A DNA stretch of 64,000 bases from JACOND01 sp965202795 (GTDB taxonomy: Bacteria; Bdellovibrionota; Bdellovibrionia; Bdellovibrionales; UBA1609), in the NCBI GenBank assembly GCA_965202795.1, contig OZ241848.1, forward strand, positions 1,426,001-1,490,000, read 5' to 3'. The position numbers and the translations under genes were made by a program. Shown here piece after piece: positions 16,873 to 25,547 of the stretch. Under the pieces are notes generated by a model that worked only from the letters and a program-made list of their open reading frames with translations, did not search any database and was not told the origin of the DNA. Position 1 is the stretch's first letter. The number at the start of each line of letters is the position of its first letter.

Positions 16873-18786
16873 TCATCTGCCACTCCGATCGTCTTTTTCA
16901 GAAGGATCGGGGGCGGGCAGGCTGCTCAGCCAGCGGAAGGGCGCGGTGAAAATCTTGACCCAGGCGCCCCATAAATTTCCCAAATCCCTTTTGGTTTCAT
17001 CCCAGGCTTTGGCCCATGCGCCTTTTTTTTCCAGAGAAACATCATCGGGATCTCCTAAGTATGTGTCTGTTGTAGTGGAGCCTGCTGCAACATTGGCGCC
17101 GCCTCCATTTCCTGATGTATCTTCTGAGCTGGCGTTCTCCGTCGCGGCAGAAGCGGCAGAAGCTGTCGCGCTGGCTTGCGCGGCGGGCGGGTAATAGGCT
17201 TCGGCTTTAGAGGCAAGAATGTGGCGATCCTCTAAAACCGACTGTTTAATAGCGTCTGGGCTTCTGGTGTCCTGAAATTCAGCTGGCTTGGCGCTGTGTG
17301 CCGGCGAGAGATCGCTGTTGTGTGTTGCTTCCTTAGCCGCTTGTTCAGCAGCTTTTTTTGCTTCCTCAGCCGCTCGTTCAGCAGCTATTCTCTCAGCAGC
17401 AGCCTTCTGCGCTTTGCAGCGCGCGCTGACTTGCAGGACTGCTGTCTTCGCCTCAATTTGTCCGCATTTGATCCAGTCATCAGAGCTGTAAGAGTCATCT
17501 CTGAGTCCGTTTTGAGAGTTGGCAATCAGCCTGCTCATTGTTTGTTTATACCAAGCGCTAATGTCAGCCAGCTTGTTATAGCATGGTGTGTGAGAGCTGG
17601 CATTTAAGGTTTGCGCAATGGTTTTTTCATCTTCGGGAGCGCCGTCTCCCCCCAGAATGGCAAAGCACTGTTTGATTTTTCGGGCAAGCTCTTTCCGCTT
17701 TAAATCACAAGCTCTTCGGCAAATCGTCACTGCGCGCTGGCACATTGTGTTTTTTGAGTTTTGAAGAGCCTGGGCCCCGCCTTCGCTGCAAGCTGATGTT
17801 GAAGATTTGGCGTAGATTGCCTGGACATCTGCCAGTTGCTCTAATGCGCAGCCTGCGGGATTGAGGCAGCAGGCGCTGGCTTCCCGATGAGCCTGGCTGC
17901 AGGCAGCGGGGAGGCTTTGCGCGGCAGCCTTTGCGGAAGCAGAGCTGAAGCCAGGGGAGCCGGGGATGAGGTGTGGATTAAGAGACAAAAGCTGCTTGAT
18001 TTCCTGGACACAAGCCCCCTCAGGGCCCTCATGGCCGCAGGTTCCGCTCTCCGCCCCCGCTTCCCTGACAAGCTCCCATTTGTCATTATGCTCATTTAAG
18101 GCTGTCTCATATTCCTCATAAGCTGTCTTTGCCTCTATCTCCGTCCCATTTTCCGCCGCGCATTGATGAGCCTTTTGGAGAGCGCTGTTTAAAGCCTGGA
18201 CAACAGCGTCATTATTGCCGCTGTCAAATGAAAGATCATTCCAGGCATTCCCGTTATTGCCAAAACATCTGTCATGCGCATCTTGCAGCTTCTTATGGGC
18301 TGCTTTCAGATTTTCAGCTTTTTTGGCGACTTCATTGTGGGGCAGGTTTTTAAAAATCTCTATGGCCCCATCCAGATTTTTTTGACTCATTTTATCATTG
18401 ATTCTTTCTATATCATCAATTGCTTGTTTTGTGTCTAAATGACTGGTTTTAATCTCATCGCCGCATTTAGCCAGCTGGTTTGTGATATGATTTTGTTTTT
18501 GCCGGATGGCGTTAGTTAGGGAAGATTGCTGATGTCTGTCTATAGTTGCTTGCAGCTTTGCGCGTCTTCTCTCTAATGTCTCATATTCTCTCTCTATCTC
18601 TCCAGAAAAATTATCGCTGCAGAATTTGTTAGCCATTTGGGCTTCGTTTGCTCCGAAGATTATCTGTGAATAGGCATGCCCATAAGGGCTGGCAAGGGCC
18701 GCGCAAAGGCCCAAAGCCGCCTTGGCCGCCAAAGGCTTTGCTTTGCTGAAAAGCCTGGATTTGTTTGGATTTAATTGAGCGCGCAT
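16873..18786 (-). CDS. Secreted cysteine-containing protein of unknown function
   Basis: From the ATG at 18786, 637 residues. A signal peptide is clear (AALGLCAALASPYGHA, about residues 17-38). A helical charged region follows (EREYETLERRRAKLQATIDRHQ), then a middle part with many Cys (CGHEGPEGACVQ, AACSQAHREASACC, CRRACDLKRKELARKIKQC), then an Ala/Lys-rich coiled stretch (AERIAAERAAEEAKKAAEQAAKEA) and a Ser/Ala/Thr/Gly linker. I do not recognise the family; disulfides and coiled coil suggest a periplasmic or surface protein. The frame remains open upstream to a TTG at 18954 across a C16 tract, so a longer, phase-dependent form is possible. Confidence 0.78.
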   Translation of the reverse strand: MRAQLNPNKSRLFSKAKPLAAKAALGLCAALASPYGHAYSQIIFGANEAQMANKFCSDNFSGEIEREYETLERRRAKLQATIDRHQQSSLTNAIRQKQNHITNQLAKCGDEIKTSHLDTKQAIDDIERINDKMSQKNLDGAIEIFKNLPHNEVAKKAENLKAAHKKLQDAHDRCFGNNGNAWNDLSFDSGNNDAVVQALNSALQKAHQCAAENGTEIEAKTAYEEYETALNEHNDKWELVREAGAESGTCGHEGPEGACVQEIKQLLSLNPHLIPGSPGFSSASAKAAAQSLPAACSQAHREASACCLNPAGCALEQLADVQAIYAKSSTSACSEGGAQALQNSKNTMCQRAVTICRRACDLKRKELARKIKQCFAILGGDGAPEDEKTIAQTLNASSHTPCYNKLADISAWYKQTMSRLIANSQNGLRDDSYSSDDWIKCGQIEAKTAVLQVSARCKAQKAAAERIAAERAAEEAKKAAEQAAKEATHNSDLSPAHSAKPAEFQDTRSPDAIKQSVLEDRHILASKAEAYYPPAAQASATASAASAATENASSEDTSGNGGGANVAAGSTTTDTYLGDPDDVSLEKKGAWAKAWDETKRDLGNLWGAWVKIFTAPFRWLSSLPAPDPSEKDDRSGR

Positions 18787-18805
18787 GATTTTCCGTTTGG
18801 GCTGG

Positions 18806-18904
18806 CTGGTTTTTAAAATGCTCTTCAAACTGGATGGCCTGGTTTTTACAATTCTTTTCAAACTGAACAGCTTGTTTTTTAAAAAGTTTTTCAAAATATG
18901 CGGG
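18806..18904 (-). repeat. 33-bp tandem repeat upstream of the secreted protein
   Basis: Three units of about 33 bp. In one frame they read 11-residue units of the type FEKNCKNQAIQ, in another LKRIVKTRPSS. Both frames stay open through the repeat. Confidence 0.7.
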
Positions 18905-18917
18905 GGGGGGGGGGGGG
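18902..18917 (-). repeat. C16 homopolymer tract, candidate phase-variation switch
   Basis: Sixteen G on the plus strand (C16 on the coding strand). The tract lies between an upstream ORF start (ATG at 19096, MSSFKKIWIK) and the secreted-protein frame. At the present length the upstream start is out of frame with the secreted protein. Loss of one C, or gain of two, would fuse them. Confidence 0.8.
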
Positions 18918-19096
18918 TAAATTTTCTTTTTAAAAAAAACAGCGCTTTTATCAAGAAAAACCGGCCTGGACAGTTTTTTCGGAAGGCCCGCCGCCCGGCT
19001 GATAAAGCCGCTTTGGTTTTTTTCCAAGAATCTTGCCTGGGATTTTGACAGGGATTTTATCCAGGGTTTTATCCAGATTTTTTTAAAAGAACTCAT

Positions 19097-19415
19097 AGAA
19101 AATTTCCCCCGCGCTCTTTGTTTTTCGCGGCCAGCTAAATATGCCAGTCATATTGGTTTGGCTGTAAAGCGAAAGTTTTTTTTTAAAAGAGGCAAATGTC
19201 TGAAAAACTGTTGAAACCCGGCTTTTTGCCCCTCATTACACAGAATCGGCAGCCGCGGCGGAAAACTTTAATTTTTTTTTTTCAAAAACAGAAAAAAAAA
19301 GCAAAAAATCCGCCCGGCGGGGGGCCGCCCCCCCTGATAAATCCCCTCAGCTGATTTGTCAGGGAGAGCTTGGCGGCAAAACAAAGGGGGCTGCAGCAAC
19401 AGCCTCCCCCCCCGC
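19097..19415. other. Intergenic region without a recognised gene
   Basis: AT-rich stretches with runs of T (19173-19181, 19271-19280) near the 3' end of valS. No strong hairpin-terminator pair or promoter was found by eye. Confidence 0.3.
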
Positions 19416-22400
19416 TCAATCCAGCTCCAGCAGAATTTTGGCAAAGGCGCCAGGCGGGCCTGCTCCAGGCGGGCCTGCTCCAGGCTGGCCTGCTCCAGGC
19501 GGGCCTGCCGGCGGGCCTTCCCCCTCTGAGGGGTTTCCCTCCTCAAACCGGATTTTGTCCTCAGGAACATGCCCCGCGCGGCTCAGATCTTTTTTGGCCA
19601 GCTCCAGCATGGGGCCGTATTTCGGGGCCCCCCGGACCAGAAGACTCCTGGCCGGCGCCGCGAGGCTTATTTGCCTGGCGGATTTTTGCGCCCTGATCTT
19701 TTCTAAAACAAAAAAAGCGAAGTCCAAGAGGCCAGCCCCGGCCCCGGCGGCAGCGGGGGCGGGGGTTTCCGTAAAAACTTTGCCGCCGGCTGATGGCTCC
19801 CGCCGCGGCCAGCTCTCCATGCCAATCCATGCCGAGTTGTGAATGGAGCGGCTCTCGCTTTGGAATCTCCAGGACCAGATCTCCTCAGTGATATAGGGCA
19901 AAAAAGGCGCAAACAGCTTCAAGAGCATGTAGAGGCTCAAGTCTAAGGCGGCCAGGCCGCTCAGCCCCTCCGGCTGGTTTTTCAGCCGGTAGGTTCTGGC
20001 CTTCACCAGCTCAATATAGTTGTCGCAAAACAGCCAAAAGCGCTTTTCTATAAGCTCCAGCGCCTCCGCGTATTTCAGATTCTCAAGATGATCGGTCGCG
20101 GCGGCCTGGGTCTCGCGCATTTTTTTGATCCAGCATTGATCCAAAGCATTGGAAATAAATGAAAGCCGGCTGTTTATCCAAGCCCCCGGCGCCGGGGAGT
20201 TTTTGCTCTCAAGCGCGGCCCCCTCATGCTGCAGGCAGATAAAGCGCGCGGCGTTAAACAGCTTGGCGGCGAGGCGCTTCCCCGTCAGGAGCGCGCTTTC
20301 GTCAAAGGCGGTGTCCTGCCCCAGCCGCGCCCGGCCGGCCCAATACCTCGCGCCGTCCGCGCTGTATGTCTCCATAAGGTTTTCCGGGGCCAGAGCATTC
20401 CCCTTGGTTTTGCTCATTTTGGCGCGCAGGGGATCCACAACCCAGCCGCTGATGGCGATCCGCCGCCAGGGGATGCGATTCTGGTGAAAATGCGCCTTGA
20501 CAATGCTGTAAAAAGCCCATGTTCGGATGATCTCATGCGCCTGCGGGCGAAGATCCGAGGGAAACAGCTGTTTATGCGCGGCCGGGTCAAACCCCCAGCC
20601 GCTGTTGATAAAAGGAGTCATGGACGAGGTGGCCCAGGTGTCCATCACATCGTTTTCGCCGGCAAAGCCATGGGGCTGATCTCTCAAAGCCGCAAGCCCC
20701 TCCGCCCCGGCGCTTAAAGCCTTTTCAAGCAGCGCTTCCGCCGCCTCCCTCCCAGCGCCCGGCCGCCGCGCCGCCGCCCGAATATCCTCCAGCCGGGGGC
20801 TGTCTCTCAGAGGATCTATGGGAAGCCTTTCCACAGAGAGCGGGACAATGGGGCGGCTGCAGATTTTTTCGCCTTTGGAATCAAGCGGAAGCCACACGGG
20901 GAAAGGGACTCCAAAAAACCTCTGGCGCGACAGGCACCAGTCCTGACTCATCCCCTCAACCCACTGCTCATACTGTTTGCGGAATCTGGGGGGATGCCAC
21001 TCAAGCTCCCGCCCCAGCCTCAAAAATTCCCGCTTGCTGTCCAGAATCTTCAAAAACCACTGGCGGGCGGGAAGAAGCTCCAGGGGCCGGTCCCCTTTTT
21101 CGTAGTATTTCACGGAATGGGTGATGGGCCTTGGCTCCCGGGCCAAAGCGCCTGCAGCTCTTAAGATCTCAGTGATTTTTGATCGGGCCTGAGAGACCCT
21201 CAGGCCGGCCAGATCCCGAAAGCAGGCCTCAGCCTTTTCAGGATCAAGGCTTTTGAACAGGCCTTCGCGAAAGGAAATCCCCTCCAAAATGGCTCCCCGC
21301 CCGCTGATGAGCCGCTTCAGCGGCAGCCGATGCTTTTGCCAAAAGCGGACATCCTCCGAATCCCCAAAAGAGCAGACCATCAGGATTCCCGTTCCTTTTT
21401 CCGGGTCGGCATGAGGGGAGGGAATGACAGGAACCTCAGCCCCAAAAAGCGGAGTGATGGCGGTTTGGGAAAAAAGATGCTGGTATCGGCTGTCTTCGGG
21501 GTGGGCGGCAATGGCCAGGCAGGCGGGTAGAAGCTCCGGCCTTGTGGTTGAGACAAAAAAATCCCCGCCGCCGCGGGCGGCAAAGCGGATGTCATGATAA
21601 AAGCCTGGGATTTCGCGATCCTCCACATCAGCCTGCGCCACAGCGGTTTGAAAGGAGGTGTCCCACAAAACCGGCGCAAAGCGGCTTTCCGCCAGGCCCT
21701 TTTGATGAAGCTCCAAAAAAGACTTTTGGGAGGTCTGCCGGGCGCGGCTTCCAATGGTCCGGTAAGTTTTGCTCCAGTCCACCGAAAGCCCCAGCCGGGA
21801 CCAGAGGCTTTTGTATTTTTGCTCGTCTTCGGCGGCCTGTTTTTCGCAAATCTCCAAAAACGCTTTTCGGGAGACGGGCCGAAGCCCCGGTTTTCGGCCC
21901 CTTCCGCCCCGGGGATTTTTCTGATCAGCCTGGCGCGGGGCCTGAACAGGGCTTTCCTCCCCAGCCGCAGCCGCTGCGGCTGGATCGCAGCAAACCCCAT
22001 GCAGCTTTTGAACCCGCCTTTCTGTGGGGAGGCCGTTATCGTCCCAGCCCATGGGATAAAAAACTTTTTTGCCCCTCATTCTCTGGAAGCGGGCGATAAT
22101 GTCGGTTTGCGTGTAGCTGAACACATGGCCGATATGAAGAGAGCCGGAAACCGTTGGCGGCGGGGTGTCAATCACAAAAAGCTTTCGGCTTTTTTTTGGG
22201 AGGGGCTTTGCGCTGCCGCCGGGCGGCGAAGCGGATGATGAGGACTCTGGGCGCCGGGCGGCTTCGCTCTCAGGCTGATTTTCAGGGAGAGGCGCCTGAG
22301 CGGGAGGCGCCTGAGCGGCGGCGGGCCGCCGGTCAAAGGCATAAATCCCGCTTTCCTCCCATCTGGCGCGCCACTTGCGCTCAATGTCCGCGGGGCTGTA

Positions 22401-22418
22401 TTTTTTTGGCGGCGCCAT
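19416..22418 (-). CDS. valS: Valyl-tRNA synthetase, Rickettsia/archaeal-like type
   Basis: This class I synthetase charges tRNA-Val. The 1000 residues carry PPPTVSGSLHIGHVFSYTQT (HIGH motif), GWDDNGLPTERRVQ, an editing (CP1) domain with STTRPELLPACLAI, and RAKMSKTKGNALAPE (KMSKS). The FYPMGWDDNGLPTER form is that of Rickettsia and archaeal-like ValRS, not the common bacterial WIPGTDHAGIATQ type. Low-complexity insertions lie at about residues 29-75 (Pro/Ser/Glu-rich) and 145-175. The C-terminus ends in a Gly/Ala/Pro repeat (GAGPPGAGPPGA) encoded by 15-bp tandem units at 19450-19510. A coiled-coil tail is not apparent. Confidence 0.95.
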   Translation of the reverse strand: MAPPKKYSPADIERKWRARWEESGIYAFDRRPAAAQAPPAQAPLPENQPESEAARRPESSSSASPPGGSAKPLPKKSRKLFVIDTPPPTVSGSLHIGHVFSYTQTDIIARFQRMRGKKVFYPMGWDDNGLPTERRVQKLHGVCCDPAAAAAAGEESPVQAPRQADQKNPRGGRGRKPGLRPVSRKAFLEICEKQAAEDEQKYKSLWSRLGLSVDWSKTYRTIGSRARQTSQKSFLELHQKGLAESRFAPVLWDTSFQTAVAQADVEDREIPGFYHDIRFAARGGGDFFVSTTRPELLPACLAIAAHPEDSRYQHLFSQTAITPLFGAEVPVIPSPHADPEKGTGILMVCSFGDSEDVRFWQKHRLPLKRLISGRGAILEGISFREGLFKSLDPEKAEACFRDLAGLRVSQARSKITEILRAAGALAREPRPITHSVKYYEKGDRPLELLPARQWFLKILDSKREFLRLGRELEWHPPRFRKQYEQWVEGMSQDWCLSRQRFFGVPFPVWLPLDSKGEKICSRPIVPLSVERLPIDPLRDSPRLEDIRAAARRPGAGREAAEALLEKALSAGAEGLAALRDQPHGFAGENDVMDTWATSSMTPFINSGWGFDPAAHKQLFPSDLRPQAHEIIRTWAFYSIVKAHFHQNRIPWRRIAISGWVVDPLRAKMSKTKGNALAPENLMETYSADGARYWAGRARLGQDTAFDESALLTGKRLAAKLFNAARFICLQHEGAALESKNSPAPGAWINSRLSFISNALDQCWIKKMRETQAAATDHLENLKYAEALELIEKRFWLFCDNYIELVKARTYRLKNQPEGLSGLAALDLSLYMLLKLFAPFLPYITEEIWSWRFQSESRSIHNSAWIGMESWPRREPSAGGKVFTETPAPAAAGAGAGLLDFAFFVLEKIRAQKSARQISLAAPARSLLVRGAPKYGPMLELAKKDLSRAGHVPEDKIRFEEGNPSEGEGPPAGPPGAGQPGAGPPGAGPPGAFAKILLELD

Positions 22419-22424
22419 AACAGG

Positions 22425-22521
22425 TTTTTGATTATTATATCAGAGGGGGCGCTGTTTTTTTGTCTATGGGGTTTTTGCAGCGCAAATGCGCCATGGCCGG
22501 TTTTTTGATTATTATATCAGC
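22425..22521 (-). promoter_or_regulatory. Duplicated -10 region upstream of valS with a palindrome between
   Basis: A direct repeat of GATTATTATATCAG occurs at 22430 and 22507. On the minus strand each copy contains TATAAT (22434-22439 and 22511-22516). Between them lies the palindrome GCGCAAATGCGC (22482-22493). The distal copy has TTGCCC about 18 bp upstream; the proximal -10 would give a leader of only about 9 nt. The layout could serve dual promoters or an operator. Confidence 0.45.
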
Positions 22522-22602
22522 GAAGCCGGTCCGCGGGCAAGCTGGCTTTGCCGGCGCGGGCAGTTAAAGAGTCCGCAAACATTCCGATGATATATTGGAA
22601 GC

Positions 22603-23592
22603 ATGATTTTTGAGCTTCACAGCCAAGAGCTTTTTCAAAGCCAGAGTTTTTTTTTTGGGGGAAAAAGCGGAAACAGCTGGAGCGGGGAGTGTCAGAGGCT
22701 CCTGCAGGCAGGCTCGGCGCGGGGCCGGCGGAGGACCGGGAACGGCCGCGAGGCCGTCCATCGAAACAGGCAAGGCCGCCCCAGCAAACATGCCTCCTCT
22801 GGAAAAGCCTGTGACTCTGCGGGGATTCAGGAACAGCCGCGGGGCCGTCCATCGAAACAGGCTGGCGCGGGATTGCAAATCCTGCAGATTCCGGTCTGGA
22901 CCGACAATTACATTTACCTGCTCCGGGATGAGTCCTCCGGCCAGACAGCGGCTGTAGACCCGGCCGAGGCCGGCGCCGTCAACCGGGTTTTGAATGATCG
23001 GCGCTGGCGCTTAAATTTTATCTTTAACACCCACCATCACTTTGACCATACCGGCGGAAACCTGGAGCTGAGGGAAGCCTGGGGCTGCCGGATTTTCGGC
23101 TATGAGGGGGACGCCGCCCGGCTGCCCGGCATCAGCCGAAAGCTGCGGCAGGGGGAGAGGTTTTTTCTTGGCGGGACGGAGTTTCAGGTTTTGTTTGTCC
23201 CGGGGCATACTTCAGGCCATATCGCTTTTTGGAGCCCCGGCGCGGGCGCCCTTTTTTGCGGCGACACCCTTTTTGCCATGGGCTGCGGGCGGCTGTTTGA
23301 GGGCGCGCCGGAGCAGATGTTTGCCAGCCTGTCTCAAATCAAAGCGCTTCCGCCGGAGACTCTCGTCTATTGCGCTCATGAATACACCGAGGCCAACGCG
23401 CGCTTTGCCCTCTCTGTGGATGGCAAAAACCCCCGGCTGGCTAAAAGGGCGGAGCTTGCGCGAAAACAGCGGAGCCGGGGCATGCCCACAGTCCCCTTCC
23501 GGTTGAAGGACGAATTGGAGACCAACCCCTTTATAAGGGCGGCGGATGCCGGGGAGTTTGCCAGGCTCAGGCGCCTGAAAGATCAATTTTAG
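22603..23592 (+). CDS. gloB: Glyoxalase II (hydroxyacylglutathione hydrolase) with N-terminal repeat-derived extension
   Basis: Metallo-beta-lactamase fold. From about residue 92 it matches GloB: IPVWTDNYIYLL, THHHFDHTGGN (metal motif HxHxDH), VPGHTSGHIAF, FCGDTLFAMGCGRLFEG, AHEYTEANARFAL and the C-terminal helix ending NPFIRA. It hydrolyses S-lactoylglutathione or related thioesters. The first 90 residues are not family sequence. They are Arg/Gly/Ser-rich and include two palindromic elements (22738-22759, 22831-22861) read as GRPSK-type peptides. No nearer ATG gives a better start for the core. TATATT lies 7 bp before the ATG, so a leaderless start at 22603 is possible. No glyoxalase I gene is seen. 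Confidence 0.88.
   Translation: MIFELHSQELFQSQSFFFGGKSGNSWSGECQRLLQAGSARGRRRTGNGREAVHRNRQGRPSKHASSGKACDSAGIQEQPRGRPSKQAGAGLQILQIPVWTDNYIYLLRDESSGQTAAVDPAEAGAVNRVLNDRRWRLNFIFNTHHHFDHTGGNLELREAWGCRIFGYEGDAARLPGISRKLRQGERFFLGGTEFQVLFVPGHTSGHIAFWSPGAGALFCGDTLFAMGCGRLFEGAPEQMFASLSQIKALPPETLVYCAHEYTEANARFALSVDGKNPRLAKRAELARKQRSRGMPTVPFRLKDELETNPFIRAADAGEFARLRRLKDQF
22738..22861 (+). repeat. Two palindromic REP-like elements in the gloB 5' region
   Basis: Both copies have the form ACGGCCGCGAGGCCGT (the second AGCCGCGGGGCCGT) followed by CCATCGAAACAGG. They lie in frame within the extended N-terminus. Confidence 0.7.
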
Positions 23593-23605
23593 GAGCGCTT
23601 TTTGT

Positions 23606-23634
23606 TTGACAGGGCCGGCCCCGCAAAGTATAAA
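23606..23634 (+). promoter_or_regulatory. Strong promoter for rpmG, probably leaderless
   Basis: TTGACA (23606-23611), a 17-bp spacer and TATAAA (23629-23634). The ATG at 23642 lies only 7 nt beyond the -10 box, so transcription should start at or next to the A of the ATG. No ribosome-binding site is present. Confidence 0.7.
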
Positions 23635-23641
23635 CCACTGC

Positions 23642-23824
23642 ATGGCGAAAAAAAAGAAAGGCGCAAAGATCATCACACTGGAGTGTACAGAGGCCCGCCC
23701 CCAGGGGAAGGCCCCCTCGCGCTATACAACAGTCAAAAACAGCCAGACTCACCCCGAAAGGCTGCAGAAAAAAAAATACAACCCCTTTTTGAGGCGCCAC
23801 ACGCTCCACAAAGAGATCAGATGA
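23642..23824 (+). CDS. rpmG: 50S ribosomal protein L33
   Basis: A 60-residue basic protein of the large ribosomal subunit. ITLECTEARPQGKAPSRYTT and PERLQKKKYNPFLRRHTLHKE match the longer L33 form found in several non-model phyla. Only one Cys remains, so it is a zinc-free (C-minus) type. The ATG at 23642 follows a strong promoter directly. A longer frame from 23606 begins inside the -35 box and is rejected. The PIF1-WYL helicase starts 9 bp downstream and is probably cotranscribed. Confidence 0.93.
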   Translation: MAKKKKGAKIITLECTEARPQGKAPSRYTTVKNSQTHPERLQKKKYNPFLRRHTLHKEIR

Positions 23825-23833
23825 TGGCGCGGC

Positions 23834-25384
23834 ATGGCCGAAAAACTTGATTTAAACCCTCAGTTTCTGCGGGCCCTGCAGCTGATGGAGGGGGGCCGGA
23901 AAAACCTGTTCATCACCGGCAAGGCGGGGACAGGCAAATCCACCCTGCTGGAGCTTTTTCGCTCCCGATCCAGGCGCAATCCTGTGATTTTGGCGCCCAC
24001 AGGGGTTGCCGCCCTGAATGTCAGGGGGCAGACAATTCACAATTTTTTTAAGTTTTATATAGATGTGACGCCGGAATCTGTCAGAAAAAAACGCGGCCGG
24101 CCAAAAAACCATCAGCTCTATAAAAATCTGAAAACCATTGTTATTGATGAAATCTCCATGGCGCGGGCGGACCTGATGGACTGCGCGGATGAGTTTCTCC
24201 GCCGCCATGGCCCCAGCTCCCGGCGGCCCTTTGGCGGAGTCCAGATGATTTTTGTGGGCGATCTGTATCAGCTGCCGCCTGTTGTAAGCTCCGCGGAGAG
24301 GGAGATATTCTCCAGCCATTACAAAACGCCGTTTTTCTTCAGCGCCAAAGCTTTTGAGTCCTTTGATATGGAAATCATTGAGCTGGAGAAAATCTACAGG
24401 CAAAAAGATCAAAAATTCATCAGCCTGCTGGGCCGTGTCCGCGCAAACGCCGTCACAGACGGGGATCTGAAGGCCTTAAACAGCCGCTGCCGGCCGGGCT
24501 TTAAGCCGCAAAAAGGCGATTTTTACATCACCCTCACCTCCAGAAACAAATCGGCGGACGCTTTGAATATGGATCGCCTGCGGACCTTAAAGGGCCGCCT
24601 TTTTCGCTCGGAGGCCGTTATTGACGGGGATTTTGGAAAAGAGTATTTTCCGACCAGCCCGGACCTGAAATTTAAAGCCGGCGCGCAAATCATGCTCCTC
24701 AACAATGACAGCAAAAGGCGCTGGGTCAACGGAAGCCTGGGCTTTATTCATTCCGTCAGCGGAGACGGGGAGGAGGCGCGGGTCATGCTGCATCCCGGAA
24801 ACAAACAGGTCACGGTCCACCGCCACACCTGGGACATCCACCGCTTTTCTTTTTCTCAGGAGAAAAAATCCCTTGTGTCGGAATGGGCCGGGTCTTTTGT
24901 TCAGTTTCCCTTTCGCCTCGCCTGGGCCATCACCATCCACAAAAGCCAGGGGAAAACCTTTGAGCGCGCCATCATTGACCCAAGCCATGGAATGTTTGCC
25001 GGGGGGCAGGCTTATGTGGCGCTCAGCCGCTGCGTGTCTCTTGAGGGAATGATTTTGACGGCGCCTTTTAAAAGAGGGCATATCAAGACAGACTGGCGGA
25101 TTTTTGATTTTCTGACAGCCGGCGCGTACCGCAAATCAGAGAGGGAAATGCCCGTGGAGGAAAAGCTCCGCCGCATCCAGCAGGCCATTAAGAGCGGCAG
25201 CAGCCTGAAAATCACTTACCTAAAGCCCAGCGGCCTGAAGTCTCACAGAGAAATTGAGCCTTTGGAGGCCGGCCCTCAAACTTATGGCGGAAGAGAGTTT
25301 CTCGGGCTCCGCGCCTATTGCCGGCTGGTCCAGGGCGAGCGCGTGTTCCGCATTGAAAGAATCCTCAAGCTTTCCAGCGAATAA
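23834..25384 (+). CDS. PIF1-family helicase with C-terminal WYL domain
   Basis: 516 residues. Walker A is GKAGTGKST (29-37), then APTGVAALNVRGQTIHNFF (motif Ia), VIDEISMARADL (Walker B), FVGDLYQLPPV (motif III) and the C-terminal AITIHKSQGKTFERAIID and YVALSRC (motifs V and VI). These are hallmarks of Pif1/RecD-like 5'-3' DNA helicases. From about residue 430, LRRIQQAIKSGSSLKITYLKPSG and REFLGLRAYCRLVQGERVFRIERI form a WYL domain, a nucleic-acid or ligand-sensing module. The fusion is known from Thermotoga elfii Pif1, where WYL binds single-stranded DNA. It probably acts at G-quadruplexes or in recombination, which would suit a genome full of G-runs; that link is inference. Confidence 0.88.
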   Translation: MAEKLDLNPQFLRALQLMEGGRKNLFITGKAGTGKSTLLELFRSRSRRNPVILAPTGVAALNVRGQTIHNFFKFYIDVTPESVRKKRGRPKNHQLYKNLKTIVIDEISMARADLMDCADEFLRRHGPSSRRPFGGVQMIFVGDLYQLPPVVSSAEREIFSSHYKTPFFFSAKAFESFDMEIIELEKIYRQKDQKFISLLGRVRANAVTDGDLKALNSRCRPGFKPQKGDFYITLTSRNKSADALNMDRLRTLKGRLFRSEAVIDGDFGKEYFPTSPDLKFKAGAQIMLLNNDSKRRWVNGSLGFIHSVSGDGEEARVMLHPGNKQVTVHRHTWDIHRFSFSQEKKSLVSEWAGSFVQFPFRLAWAITIHKSQGKTFERAIIDPSHGMFAGGQAYVALSRCVSLEGMILTAPFKRGHIKTDWRIFDFLTAGAYRKSEREMPVEEKLRRIQQAIKSGSSLKITYLKPSGLKSHREIEPLEAGPQTYGGREFLGLRAYCRLVQGERVFRIERILKLSSE

Positions 25385-25547
25385 TCCCGAAGCCAGGCAA
25401 AGGGGGATCGTTTTCCCTCTTTTCAGCATGGCCGGATTCTGGCGCAGCGCTTTATGCATCACAAGCGCCCGCTTTTGGGGCTGGTCCAGAGGCTGCTGCG
25501 GCTTTTTGATCTCTTTGGGCTTCATTCCCCGCTGCCGGCCGGGAGTT

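Larger units (their letters stand above)
18629..19096 (-). other. Small upstream ORF reading through the C16 tract
   Basis: 155 codons starting at an ATG preceded by GGGGGA. The first 60 residues are basic (MSSFKKIWIKPWIKS), and five prolines come from the C tract. After the tract it continues through the 33-bp repeat and into the secreted gene in another frame. It may be the off-phase version of a longer secreted protein, or noise. Confidence 0.35.

Noticed and set aside
21380..22000. 206-codon minus-strand ORF in another frame of valS
   Set aside because: Overlaps the synthetase fully and is rich in Pro/Arg/Lys without motifs.
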